A stretch of DNA of 43,396 nt, from positions 1 through 43,396 of the forward strand of contig JAEWDP010000083.1 of assembly GCA_023390055.1 (NCBI GenBank), in the 5' to 3' direction. This DNA is from Pseudomonadota bacterium. Its GTDB lineage: Bacteria; Pseudomonadota; Alphaproteobacteria; Rhizobiales; Rhizobiaceae. A model generated the notes under the pieces. That model ran no database searches and was not told the DNA's origin. It worked only from the letters and a program-made list of their open reading frames with translations. A program made the position numbers and the translations under genes. Position 1 is the first letter of the stretch, and the number at the start of each line of letters is the position of its first letter. Of the stretch, positions 26,273 through 34,129 are shown one piece after another.

Positions 26273-26511
26273 TCTATTTCGTTGCAGCAATTGATTTACT
26301 AGCCATTATTGCCAGAGACTCATCGGCCTCGGCGTTAACAGCTTGAGCCAACAGCCGGGGTGCGCGCAGCACAATTGTCAAAGGATCTCGAGTGTTTCTG
26401 TATTCGGAGATGAAAGAATACTGCTATTCATCATCATCCAATTCCGCCATAGGTCAATGGTCTCGGTGAATTCGGGCTGTATTTTACAACGATCGAAGCA
26501 AAGGGCAACCT

Positions 26512-28308
26512 ATGACGGGTCCAGCATTTGGAAAGGAAGCCGTACGGGCTTTGGCCACGCCGGAAGTCTTTGATCGTGGTCTCGATTATCGCCGTGGCGG
26601 CGCCGTTTCCGAAGTCATCCGACGTGGCGACTGTCTGACTGCGGAGGTCGCAGGTAGCGGCGATGTATCCTATACAGTGACAATTGAGCTCTATGCAGGC
26701 GGCATTGCTGCGAGGCGTTGCTCGTGTCCCTATGATTGGGGTGGGGCCTGCAAACACGTTGTCGCCGTGCTCCTTAAATATCTGGATGCGCCCGGTGCAG
26801 CTGTGGAACGGCCCTCCCTTGGTGAAATGCTCAAAGGGCTCAATCGGGAGGAGGTGACAGCACTGCTCATGAAGCGGGCTGAGGAGGATCCGTCCCTTAC
26901 GCTATGGATTGAGGCCGAGCTTGCCGCCGGGGCGACAGACCCGACTTCAGGAGCCATGCGACGAACCGCCGTCAACCCGGAGCCGATCAAACGGCAGGCA
27001 GAGGCATTGTTGTCGCAAAACCGCACGGGCAGGCGGGGTTGGTACGACCCTGACCGGGGTGTCGACGAGGGTGGGTTCGAGGCGCTCATCGACAAGGCCA
27101 GACCTTTTCTTGAAGCCGGCCATGGACGTAATGCGTTGAATATTCTGGAGCCGGTGATGGAGGCACTCCTGCCGGCCTGGATCGAGCAGGCCGATTGGGA
27201 CGATACGTTGCATCAATTCTTTCCGGTACTCGGCCAGATGATCGCAGAAGCCGTGCTGATGGATGACCTTGATCTCGAGGCGCGTGACGAACTGATGGGT
27301 AAAGTCGACGTCTGGCGGGGCATGCTCGATGACTATGGGCTCGATGATCACCTGGAGGTCGCTGTTGACGCGCTTCAACAGGGTTGGGAGGAAATCGGTC
27401 TCGACGAGGTCCTTGCAGGCAGAGCTCGTTCCTGGCCGATCGCGAGCAGCAGCAGCTGGACGGATAATCGGCTGACACAAGCGCGGCTGCGGGCTCTCGA
27501 TGCGCGTGGGCGCACGGAAGAATTCCTCCACCTCTCCAGGGCCGCAGGTCACCATGAGGATCACGCTGCCATGCTGGTGCGGCTCGGGCGTATTGCAGAT
27601 GGGTTGGGCTATGCGCGTCAAAGGTTCCGCACCGCAAACGAGGTCCTCCAGCTTTCGCGCCTCCTGAATGATGTGGGTCAGATCGACGCGGCGTTGGAGT
27701 TCGCCGAATGGGGATTGAACCTTGAGCCGGAGGGCTATTTTCCCGGCTTGCTCAGCCTTGCCCGCTGGTTGCGCGATTGTGCTGCAGCGCTGGGCGAAGG
27801 CGACGTTGCGGTGAGGGCAGCGGCCTCAGCCTTTGAACACAGCTTCTCGATTGAGGATTTCGAAGTCGCGGAGCGTCTGGCGGGACCGGAATGGACTGAA
27901 TTGCGCGCCCGTCTCCTGGCGCAACTGGCGGCGGCGAAGGGTGCTCGCGACCGTATCAAGATCTATCTGCGAGAAGACATGATCGATGAAGCGGTTGGAT
28001 CCGTGGATCTGACAAATCTGATAGCCATTCCCTCGGACACGAGCCTGCTGCGGCTTGCCGAAGCCGCCTATTCCAGGCATCCCGACTGGGTGATCATCCT
28101 CGCCGACCGAATGGCCGCGGACATCATGGAGGCCGGCCATGCGAGCTTGTACGAGTTGGCTGCCAAATGGCTCGAGAAGGCGGCGCTCGCCTATGATGCC
28201 GCCGATCGGGTCGACGAGTGGCAGACGAAAATCAACGGGTTGATCGAAAAGCATCGCCGCAAATACAAGCTCCGGCCCCTGCTCGAAGCGTTACGGTCGG
28301 GTACATAG
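26512..28308 (+). CDS. SWIM zinc-finger family protein
   Basis: 598 residues. The SWIM finger lies at C70-S-C72-x7-C80-K-H82 within RRCSCPYDWGGACKHVVAVLL, giving a CxCx(7)CxH zinc site. The remainder, from ~120 to the end, is helical and acidic with TPR/HEAT-like pairs of helices (for example LRALDARGRTEEFLHLSRAAG and DAALEFAEWGLNLEPEGYFPGLLSLARWLRD). SWIM domains bind DNA or proteins and occur with SNF2 helicases and transposases, but no helicase follows here. Soluble; no signal peptide. Function unknown, possibly a scaffold. Followed by a weak hairpin. Confidence 0.85.
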   Translation: MTGPAFGKEAVRALATPEVFDRGLDYRRGGAVSEVIRRGDCLTAEVAGSGDVSYTVTIELYAGGIAARRCSCPYDWGGACKHVVAVLLKYLDAPGAAVERPSLGEMLKGLNREEVTALLMKRAEEDPSLTLWIEAELAAGATDPTSGAMRRTAVNPEPIKRQAEALLSQNRTGRRGWYDPDRGVDEGGFEALIDKARPFLEAGHGRNALNILEPVMEALLPAWIEQADWDDTLHQFFPVLGQMIAEAVLMDDLDLEARDELMGKVDVWRGMLDDYGLDDHLEVAVDALQQGWEEIGLDEVLAGRARSWPIASSSSWTDNRLTQARLRALDARGRTEEFLHLSRAAGHHEDHAAMLVRLGRIADGLGYARQRFRTANEVLQLSRLLNDVGQIDAALEFAEWGLNLEPEGYFPGLLSLARWLRDCAAALGEGDVAVRAAASAFEHSFSIEDFEVAERLAGPEWTELRARLLAQLAAAKGARDRIKIYLREDMIDEAVGSVDLTNLIAIPSDTSLLRLAEAAYSRHPDWVIILADRMAADIMEAGHASLYELAAKWLEKAALAYDAADRVDEWQTKINGLIEKHRRKYKLRPLLEALRSGT

Positions 28309-28316
28309 GCCTCCTT

Positions 28317-28340
28317 GAAGCCAATCGCCCGACGGGCTTC
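28317..28340 (+). terminator. Weak hairpin after SWIM gene
   Basis: GAAGCC at 28317-28322 pairs with GGCTTC at 28335-28340, nine bases after the SWIM stop. The stem is short and no T-run follows, so terminator function is only possible. Confidence 0.3.
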
Positions 28341-28524
28341 ATTTACAGCCCCTACGACTGGTAATTCTTGCCGATCCAGGATGACTATCGCGATTTCCAC
28401 TCTCATGGTGCCTTGCGGCGGCAATTCCTTCTTCGTTTGATGCAATTTCATGATCGCCGAACGCATCTGCGGCCATCTACAGTGGTCGTTTGGTGGTCAC
28501 TTTCGAAGGTTACAGCAATACCGA

Positions 28525-28791
28525 TCAATTATCCTTCGGCTTTCGCCCTGAACGCATCGGAAGCGGACGGGGAGCATTTTCATCAACGCTTGCAAACAAA
28601 TCTTTGACTTCGACCTCCAGGACACCGGCGAGGCTTTCGAGGGCTGCTACGGTTACGTTCTCCTGGCCTCGCTCGATCCTACCGACATAAGAACGGTCGA
28701 TGTTTGCCTCCAGAGCAAGGCGTTCCTGCGAGAAACCCCGCTCGACGCGGAGTGCGCGCAGGTTCCAGCCAATCGTTCGTCTGATGTCCAT
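28525..28791 (-). CDS. XRE-family HTH transcriptional regulator
   Basis: 88 residues from the ATG at 28791 (a TTG at 28800 would add three). The Cro/CI helix-turn-helix spans about residues 7-62: LRALRVERGFSQERLALEANIDRSYVGRIERGQENVTVAALESLAGVL. The C-terminal tail is short and basic (RPLPMRSGRKPKDN). A small DNA-binding protein, probably dimeric; target not evident. The gap of about 215 bp to the convergent SWIM gene holds nothing else I can support. Confidence 0.88.
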   Translation of the reverse strand: MDIRRTIGWNLRALRVERGFSQERLALEANIDRSYVGRIERGQENVTVAALESLAGVLEVEVKDLFASVDENAPRPLPMRSGRKPKDN

Positions 28792-28973
28792 AGCCCACAA
28801 TGATTATTGACGGCTTGACAATCGACGGACTGTAGGTCTCCAATTGCATTCAGGACAAATTGGCTGCTGGGAAGCCTCCAATGAACCATGTGGGTGCCTC
28901 AATGATGCCAGCGCCCGGGCCGGTATCCTTCAATGCTGAAGTTATGGCCATTACAAACAGTCAGGAACGCAAC

Positions 28974-29189
28974 ATGCCAGGTGAACGCAGCAAACAAAGT
29001 GCACGGCGGTATCGTCTGGCGGATGATGTAGCCGAAAAGGATGTGGAGCGGATTGTTACGCTTGCTTCGTCATTTTACGGGTCGGAAGCGCCGGAAGCGA
29101 TCGCATATTGCGGGATGGAGTCGTGGATGAACTGTGAAACGGGCGATACGCACCGTTTTGCAAAGGCGTTCAGGCGATTGCGGAACTAG
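28974..29189 (+). CDS. Small conserved-looking hypothetical protein
   Basis: 71 residues from ATG 28974, preceded by AGGAA at good spacing; earlier in-frame starts (28860, 28944) lack one. Charged N-terminus (MPGERSKQSARRYRLADD), then an amphipathic middle (DVERIVTLASSFYGSEAPEA) and two Cys residues. No recognised domain. It ends at 29189 in a CTAG shared with the convergent small ORF 29186-29353. Confidence 0.5.
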   Translation: MPGERSKQSARRYRLADDVAEKDVERIVTLASSFYGSEAPEAIAYCGMESWMNCETGDTHRFAKAFRRLRN

Positions 29190-29353
29190 CCGAAAGACGC
29201 TCGGGGAATATCTGTGAAAGCACGCGCTTTCTCCTCTATCGCCCGACAGACAATCTGGAAGACGTCTTCTCCCAGATTGTCGCCATACTCCTCGGCCTCC
29301 GGGCTCCTTCGCATGAAATACGATAGATACTGGTTTGATATTAGCTTCGTCAT
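29186..29353 (-). CDS. Small hypothetical protein
   Basis: 55 residues from ATG 29353 (an upstream start at 29410 would add 19 basic residues). The text, with PEAEEYGDNLGEDVFQI and a helical CRAIEEKARAF, is protein-like. There is no strong ribosome site. Its stop overlaps the stop of the plus-strand ORF 28974-29189, forming CTAG. One of the pair may be spurious, but both look plausible. Confidence 0.4.
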   Translation of the reverse strand: MTKLISNQYLSYFMRRSPEAEEYGDNLGEDVFQIVCRAIEEKARAFTDIPRASFG

Positions 29354-29529
29354 GGTCACGAAAATTATGTGACGAAATCGTCGCACCCCACATGGTCGGT
29401 GGATCGTCATGAACGAAGATGATCGCTGTCGTCAAAAAAGCCAGGTTTCCATCGTTCGTCTGACGGAGAATGTCCATGACTTTGTGGTCTGTTCAAAGGG
29501 ACGTTCCAGCGATCGTCACTGACATGGAT

Positions 29530-29559
29530 GGGCGTCACCGATCATGCGTGGTGACGCCC
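29530..29559 (-). terminator. 10-bp perfect stem downstream of aceA and small ORF
   Basis: GGGCGTCACC (29530-29539) and GGTGACGCCC (29550-29559) are exact reverse complements with a ten-base loop, a dozen bases past the stop of the small minus-strand gene 29572-29820. No U-run is seen on the minus transcript, so it may be a stabiliser or Rho-assisted end. Confidence 0.5.
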
Positions 29560-29571
29560 GCGGTTGTCGTT

Positions 29572-29820
29572 CTACACAGGGTGGGCTTGGGTAACGACAA
29601 CCGGAATCATGAGATCACCCCAGTTTCCGCTGCCGCCGTGATGGCGCGCAGATCGGACCAGTTCGACGGATACACCGGCATCAACTGCCTTCATGATGGA
29701 ATGGTTGAGGCGATGAAGGTCGTTGGCGACCGAGCGAACAAAGGCCTGCTGATCCGTCGACATGGCAGATGTCTGTTCTTCTGCGCGTTCCTTGACGCGG
29801 GTATGGACTGTCATTTTCAT
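29572..29820 (-). CDS. Small hypothetical protein downstream of aceA
   Basis: 82 residues. A strong AGAGGAG precedes two in-frame ATGs (29820 and 29814). Reads MKMTVHTRVKERAEEQ, then a helical VRSVANDLHRLNHSIMKAVDAG, and ends with a hydrophobic IPVVVTQAHPV. No known domain. It begins 76 bp after the aceA stop on the same strand and is followed by a clear stem-loop, so it is probably the second gene of the aceA transcript. Function unknown; a link to the glyoxylate shunt is only positional. Confidence 0.6.
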   Translation of the reverse strand: MKMTVHTRVKERAEEQTSAMSTDQQAFVRSVANDLHRLNHSIMKAVDAGVSVELVRSARHHGGSGNWGDLMIPVVVTQAHPV

Positions 29821-29896
29821 TTCTCCTCTCTTGCGGGGTTTTTGAAGTGGTCTGTGCGGTCTGTTCCGGCAAAGGCGGCGAGCCCATATGACATTC

Positions 29897-31186
29897 TCAT
29901 TCGGCAGCGGGGCGAAATTGCTCGGTTTCGGTCGAGCCTTTCATTGCGGTCGTCGATGACTGGCCGCCGGTAATCGCCATCGAGACCGCGTCGAAATAGC
30001 CGGTGCCGACCTCGCGTTGATGCTTGGTTGCCGTATATCCATTGACCTCTGCCGCAAATTCCGCTTCCTGCAGCTCGGAATACGCCGCCATTTGCCGGTC
30101 CTTGTAGCCGCGGGCGAGTTCGAACATGCCGTGATTCAATTGATGGAAGCCGGCAAGCGTAATGAACTGGAACTTGTAGCCCATGGCACCAAGCTCACGC
30201 TGGAACCTGGCAATCGTCGCATCATCGAGGTTCTTCTTCCAGTTGAACGAAGGCGAGCAGTTGTAGGCGAGTTTCTTGTCCGGATGGACCTTATGCACGG
30301 CATCTGCGAATTTGCGGGCCTGCTTAAGGTCCGGCTTGCCCGTTTCCATCCAGATCAGGTCGCAATAGGGGGCGTAGGCGATCGCCCGGGCTATGCAAGG
30401 CTCAATCCCGTTCCTGACATGATAGAATCCTTCGGGTGTGCGGCCAGCGTCATAGTCGACGAATGGCTGGTCACGCTCATCGATATCCGAGGTCAAGAGC
30501 TTGGCGGCCTCGGCATCGGTGCGGGCAATCACCAGTGTCGAAACACCCATGACGTCGGCAGCTAGGCGGGCAGCCGTCAGGTTGCGAATGTGGGCAGCCG
30601 TCGGAATGAGAACCTTGCCACCGAGATGGCCGCACTTCTTCTCCGATGCAAGCTGGTCTTCGAAATGAACGCCCGCTGCACCGGCCTCGATAAACGCCTT
30701 CATGATCTCGAAGGCATTCAGCGGGCCGCCAAAGCCTGCTTCGGCGTCCGCAACAATGGGCGCAAACCATGTTTCGACCGACAGGCCTTTTCCCTCCGCC
30801 ATCTCGATCTGGTCTGCGCGTTGCAGCGTGCGGTTGATGCGTCGTGCCAGTTCGGGTGCAGCATTGGCAGGATAAAGGGACTGATCCGGATACATCGCAG
30901 ATGCGGTATTGGCATCGGCCGCAACCTGCCAGCCGGAGAGATAGATTGCCTTGAGCCCGGCGCGAACCATCTGCATGGCCTGATTGCCGGAAAGAGCACC
31001 AAGCGCGTTGACGAAAGGCTCGCTTTCGATCAGCTGCCAGAGGCGCGCGGCGCCAGCCTCGGCAAGCGAATACCTGATCTCGATGGAGCCGCGCAGGCGC
31101 TTGACATCTTCCGCCATATAGGGGCGTTCGATGCCCTGGTAGCGGTTCTTCGGTGCGTTCGGAATCAGTTTGTAAAAATCCGTCAT
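29897..31186 (-). CDS. aceA: Isocitrate lyase
   Basis: 429 residues, full length. Cleaves isocitrate into glyoxylate and succinate in the glyoxylate shunt, needed for growth on acetate or fatty acids. The active-site loop KKCGHLGGK at 183-191 carries the catalytic Cys. VETWFAPIVADAEAGFGG and AYNCSPSFNWKKNLDD are also family hallmarks. GGGAGAG lies upstream of the ATG. Divergent from its probable regulator (31395-32819) across a 208-bp region with repeated AT-rich elements. Confidence 0.96.
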   Translation of the reverse strand: MTDFYKLIPNAPKNRYQGIERPYMAEDVKRLRGSIEIRYSLAEAGAARLWQLIESEPFVNALGALSGNQAMQMVRAGLKAIYLSGWQVAADANTASAMYPDQSLYPANAAPELARRINRTLQRADQIEMAEGKGLSVETWFAPIVADAEAGFGGPLNAFEIMKAFIEAGAAGVHFEDQLASEKKCGHLGGKVLIPTAAHIRNLTAARLAADVMGVSTLVIARTDAEAAKLLTSDIDERDQPFVDYDAGRTPEGFYHVRNGIEPCIARAIAYAPYCDLIWMETGKPDLKQARKFADAVHKVHPDKKLAYNCSPSFNWKKNLDDATIARFQRELGAMGYKFQFITLAGFHQLNHGMFELARGYKDRQMAAYSELQEAEFAAEVNGYTATKHQREVGTGYFDAVSMAITGGQSSTTAMKGSTETEQFRPAAE

Positions 31187-31394
31187 TCTCTATTCTCTCC
31201 CACATGCGGCCGTCACTTTGGCGGCAGATAATGTGTGACATTATTTACAATATATCGGAGAGTTCTGCCAGAAAACATCGGGTATCGGCGCCCATAAAGG
31301 GGTTATGATGTGGTGACGTTTGACAAGGCACGCAGTAAAAATGTAAAGATTGTCAAAATCGATACTTAGTCAAAAATTGTAAAACTGGTGTTGA
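31187..31394. promoter_or_regulatory. aceA / regulator divergent promoter with repeated elements
   Basis: Contains TTTACAAT at 31244-31251, TTTGACAA at 31319-31326, and on the other strand ATGTAAA (31341-31347), TTGTCAAA (31350-31357), TAGTCAAA (31367-31374) and TTGTAAAA (31377-31384). Four of these lie within 45 bp directly before the regulator start, which suggests sites for the adjacent RamB/ScfR-type protein and autoregulation. No clear ribosome site precedes the regulator ATG. Confidence 0.5.
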
Positions 31395-32819
31395 ATGGCA
31401 GAGAGAAAGATCTTTGCAGGCCCACGTGTCCGGCGCATTCGAAATGGTCTCGGTTTGACCCAGACGGCCATGGCCGAAGCATTGGCGATCTCTCCGTCCT
31501 ATCTCAATCTCATCGAACGCAATCAGCGTCCCCTGACCGTGCAACTCCTCCTGAAACTGGCATCGGTCTACAAAGTCGACCTGGATGCATTGCAGGAGGA
31601 AGGCGCTGGCGCTGCCGGCCAGTTGAAGGAGGTCTTTTCAGACCCATTGCTGGCTGGAGAACTTCCAGGCGATCAGGAGATCATCGAAATCACCGAGGCG
31701 GCCCCCAATGCTGCCCTTGGTATCGTCAAGCTCTACCGTGCATATCGTGAACAGGCGCAGCGCCTGACCGGGCTTGCCGAAATACTGGCGCAGGAAGGTC
31801 ATGAAACATCGGTTGCCGCAACCAGGCTTCCAATTGACGAGGTTCGCGAGAAGCTCGAAGGCCGTCCGAATTTTTTCTCCCGGATAGAAGATGCCGCGGA
31901 CATATTCATTCGGGAACTGGCAAATCCTGGAGAAGACCTGTCGGCTTCATTGAAGGCCTGGTTGAAGGCGCATCATGGGATCGCGGTGCGGATACTTCCC
32001 GTGCATGCGATGCCGAACCTGAAGCGGCGCTATGATCGCCATTCCATGCGGCTCTTTCTGTCAGAACGTCTGTCGCCGTTTGACAGAACGCGGGAGCTCG
32101 CGATGGAAGTCGCCTTGCTGGCGTTCGGTGGCGAGATAATGGCGGAACTGGAGGCCCTCTTCTTGTCTGGCAGCGAGGCGCGCCGGATCGTGAGGTTCGA
32201 ACTGGCGCGTTATGCGGCCCACGCATTGATGATGCCGTACGAAGCGTTCCTGAACGCCGCCCGCAAGACGAACTATGATGTCGATCTCTTGCGCTTGCGC
32301 TTTGATGTGTCCTTCGAGCAGGTGGCAAATCGCCTGACCACCCTGGCGCGCCCTGAGGCGGCTGGTCTGCCATTTTTCATGCTGGAGCTCGATCATGCCG
32401 GAAACGTGATCAGGCGGGCAGGGGCTCAAGGTTTTCCCAGGGCAAGGTTCGGAGGCCTCTGTCCCAAACTCGCCATCCATTCCGCTTTTGCACAGGCCGG
32501 ACAGATCCTGGCGGAGCCGGTTGAAATGCCGGATGGCACGAAGTTCTTCACGATAGCCAGAACCATTGAGGGGCCGCAGGCGGCTTTTGGCGAGCGGTTG
32601 CGCAGGACGGCAATCCTCCTCGGCTGCGACTGGCAACGGGCAGCCGAGACCGTCTATGCCGAGGCGAGCCTGCCGCCTGCTCATTCAACCGTCCTGGTAG
32701 GGGCTGCCTGCAGGCTTTGTGAGCGCGTCGGCTGTCTTTCCCGTGCCGAACCGCCACTCACCCGCCCGCTTGGTCTTGACGAAATGGCGGCAGGGCTCAG
32801 CGCGTTCGATTTCCAGTAG
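31395..32819 (+). CDS. ScfR/RamB-type regulator of short-chain fatty acid metabolism
   Basis: 474 residues. N-terminal XRE helix-turn-helix at ~10-62 (VRRIRNGLGLTQTAMAEALAISPSYLNLIERNQR), a central IrrE/ImmA-like domain (~150-290) without an HExxH zinc motif, and a C-terminal DUF2083-type region with AACRLCERVGCLSRAEPPLTRPLG, where three Cys residues may bind a metal or sense redox. Such proteins control isocitrate lyase and propionate or acyl-CoA genes in Actinobacteria and Alphaproteobacteria. The divergent position next to aceA supports that here. Whether it activates or represses aceA cannot be read from sequence. Confidence 0.88.
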   Translation: MAERKIFAGPRVRRIRNGLGLTQTAMAEALAISPSYLNLIERNQRPLTVQLLLKLASVYKVDLDALQEEGAGAAGQLKEVFSDPLLAGELPGDQEIIEITEAAPNAALGIVKLYRAYREQAQRLTGLAEILAQEGHETSVAATRLPIDEVREKLEGRPNFFSRIEDAADIFIRELANPGEDLSASLKAWLKAHHGIAVRILPVHAMPNLKRRYDRHSMRLFLSERLSPFDRTRELAMEVALLAFGGEIMAELEALFLSGSEARRIVRFELARYAAHALMMPYEAFLNAARKTNYDVDLLRLRFDVSFEQVANRLTTLARPEAAGLPFFMLELDHAGNVIRRAGAQGFPRARFGGLCPKLAIHSAFAQAGQILAEPVEMPDGTKFFTIARTIEGPQAAFGERLRRTAILLGCDWQRAAETVYAEASLPPAHSTVLVGAACRLCERVGCLSRAEPPLTRPLGLDEMAAGLSAFDFQ

Positions 32820-32826
32820 TCGTTGA

Positions 32827-32861
32827 TGGCTGCCAGATTTCGCTTGTGGCTGCCAGATTTC
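32827..32861 (+). repeat. Two 15-bp direct repeats at 20-bp period upstream of potF
   Basis: TGGCTGCCAGATTTC occurs at 32827-32841 and again at 32847-32861. A third related copy, GCTGCCAGATT, is at 34102-34112 before potG. The 20-bp period places both copies on one DNA face, as expected for a cooperative operator. Confidence 0.55.
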
Positions 32862-32889
32862 CTTCTTACTCTCCCGGAAAATAAGAAGG
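32861..32889 (+). promoter_or_regulatory. Inverted repeat in the potF leader
   Basis: CCTTCTTA (32861-32868) and TAAGAAGG (32882-32889) can pair around a 13-base spacer. The site abuts the second direct repeat and lies 46 bases before the potF start. It could be an operator or a leader hairpin. Confidence 0.4.
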
Positions 32890-32935
32890 GAAGATGATGG
32901 TCCATCAAGGCCATCGAAACGGAACTGGAGAAATC

Positions 32936-34033
32936 ATGAAGACCCGTCTGCTCCGTCTTACTGCAACTGTTGCTGGTTTAACCATGGCAGCCGGCCTTGC
33001 GCTGGCTCAAGAACGCGTGGTGCATGTCTATAACTGGTCCGACTATATTGATGAATCCATCCTTGAGGACTTCACCAAGGAGACAGGCATCAAGGTCGTT
33101 TATGATGTCTTCGACAGCAACGAGATCGTTGAGACAAAGCTTCTGGCGGGTGGATCGGGCTATGATGTTGTCGTTCCGACGGCCCCTTTCCTGGCGCGTC
33201 AGATCCAGGCCGGCGTCTTCCAAAAGCTCGACAAGTCCAAGCTGCCGAACCTGTCCAACATGTGGCCGCAGATTTCAGAACGCCTCGCCAAATATGATCC
33301 CGGTAACGAATATGCCGTGAACTACATGTGGGGCACCACCGGGATCGGTTACAATGTCGACAAGGTGAAGGAAATCCTCGGTGACGCGCCGCTCGATAGC
33401 TGGGACATGCTGTTCAAGCCGGAAAATGCCGAGAAGCTGAAGGCCTGCGGCGTCAACATTCTCGATGCGTCTGATGAAACATTTGCGATCGCCATGAACT
33501 ATATCGGCAAGGATCCCGACAGCAAGGAAACCGCTGATCTCGAAGCTGGTGCCCAGGTCTATCTGGATATTCGCCCGTCTGTCATCAGCTTCAATTCCTC
33601 TTCCTATATCGATGAACTGGCCAATGGTGATATCTGCATCACGATGGGCTGGTCCGGTGATGTCCTGCAGGCCAAGGCACGTGCGGAAGAAGCCGAAAAT
33701 GGCGTCAATGTCGAATATGTGATCCCCAAGGAGGGCACATATATGTGGTTCGACAATCTGGCCATCCCGGCGGATTCCAAAAATGTCGACGAGGCGCATG
33801 AGTTCATCAACTACCTGATGAAGCCGGAGGTCATCGCCAAGGCCTCCAACTATGTCCAGTACGCCAGCGGCAACCTCGCAGCACAGGAGTTCCTCGACAA
33901 GGAAGTGCTCGAAAACCCTGCCGTCTATCCTCCGCAAGAAACAATCGAGAAGCTTTTTGCGATCTCTCCCTATGGGCCGCGTGAGCAACGCGTATTGAAC
34001 CGCCTCTGGACCCAGATCAAGACCGGAAGCTGA
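32936..34033 (+). CDS. potF: Putrescine-binding periplasmic protein
   Basis: 365 residues. The ATG at 32936 (MKTRLLRL) has GGAG upstream and begins a signal peptide of ~24 residues ending GLALA; an upstream in-frame ATG at 32894 would spoil the signal. Mature text begins QERVVHVYNWSDYIDES and continues ETGIKVVYDVFDSNE, almost word for word as in E. coli PotF. NGDICITMGWSGD carries the Trp and Asp that grip the diamine in PotF. Binds putrescine (possibly other polyamines) and delivers it to the permease at 35301-37027. First gene of potFGHI. Its 3' flank has a strong hairpin. Confidence 0.9.
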   Translation: MKTRLLRLTATVAGLTMAAGLALAQERVVHVYNWSDYIDESILEDFTKETGIKVVYDVFDSNEIVETKLLAGGSGYDVVVPTAPFLARQIQAGVFQKLDKSKLPNLSNMWPQISERLAKYDPGNEYAVNYMWGTTGIGYNVDKVKEILGDAPLDSWDMLFKPENAEKLKACGVNILDASDETFAIAMNYIGKDPDSKETADLEAGAQVYLDIRPSVISFNSSSYIDELANGDICITMGWSGDVLQAKARAEEAENGVNVEYVIPKEGTYMWFDNLAIPADSKNVDEAHEFINYLMKPEVIAKASNYVQYASGNLAAQEFLDKEVLENPAVYPPQETIEKLFAISPYGPREQRVLNRLWTQIKTGS

Positions 34034-34047
34034 TTGAAGGAAGAATG

Positions 34048-34077
34048 CGAGGAGGTGCCAGAAATAGCGCCTCCTCG
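34048..34077 (+). other. Intercistronic hairpin potF-potG
   Basis: CGAGGAGGTGC (34048-34058) pairs with GCGCCTCCTCG (34067-34077) with one G-U pair and an eight-base loop, fifteen bases after the potF stop. TATTTAAG follows, so partial termination is possible. Likely favours binding-protein over transporter synthesis. Confidence 0.65.
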
Positions 34078-34129
34078 TATTTAAGAACCGGCAGCGACAA
34101 CGCTGCCAGATTGCCATTGGGGGGAAGGC

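Noticed and set aside
29470..29973. A 167-codon plus-strand frame
   Set aside because: It runs through the stem-loop, the small gene and the aceA 3' end on the opposite strand, with no recognisable domain.
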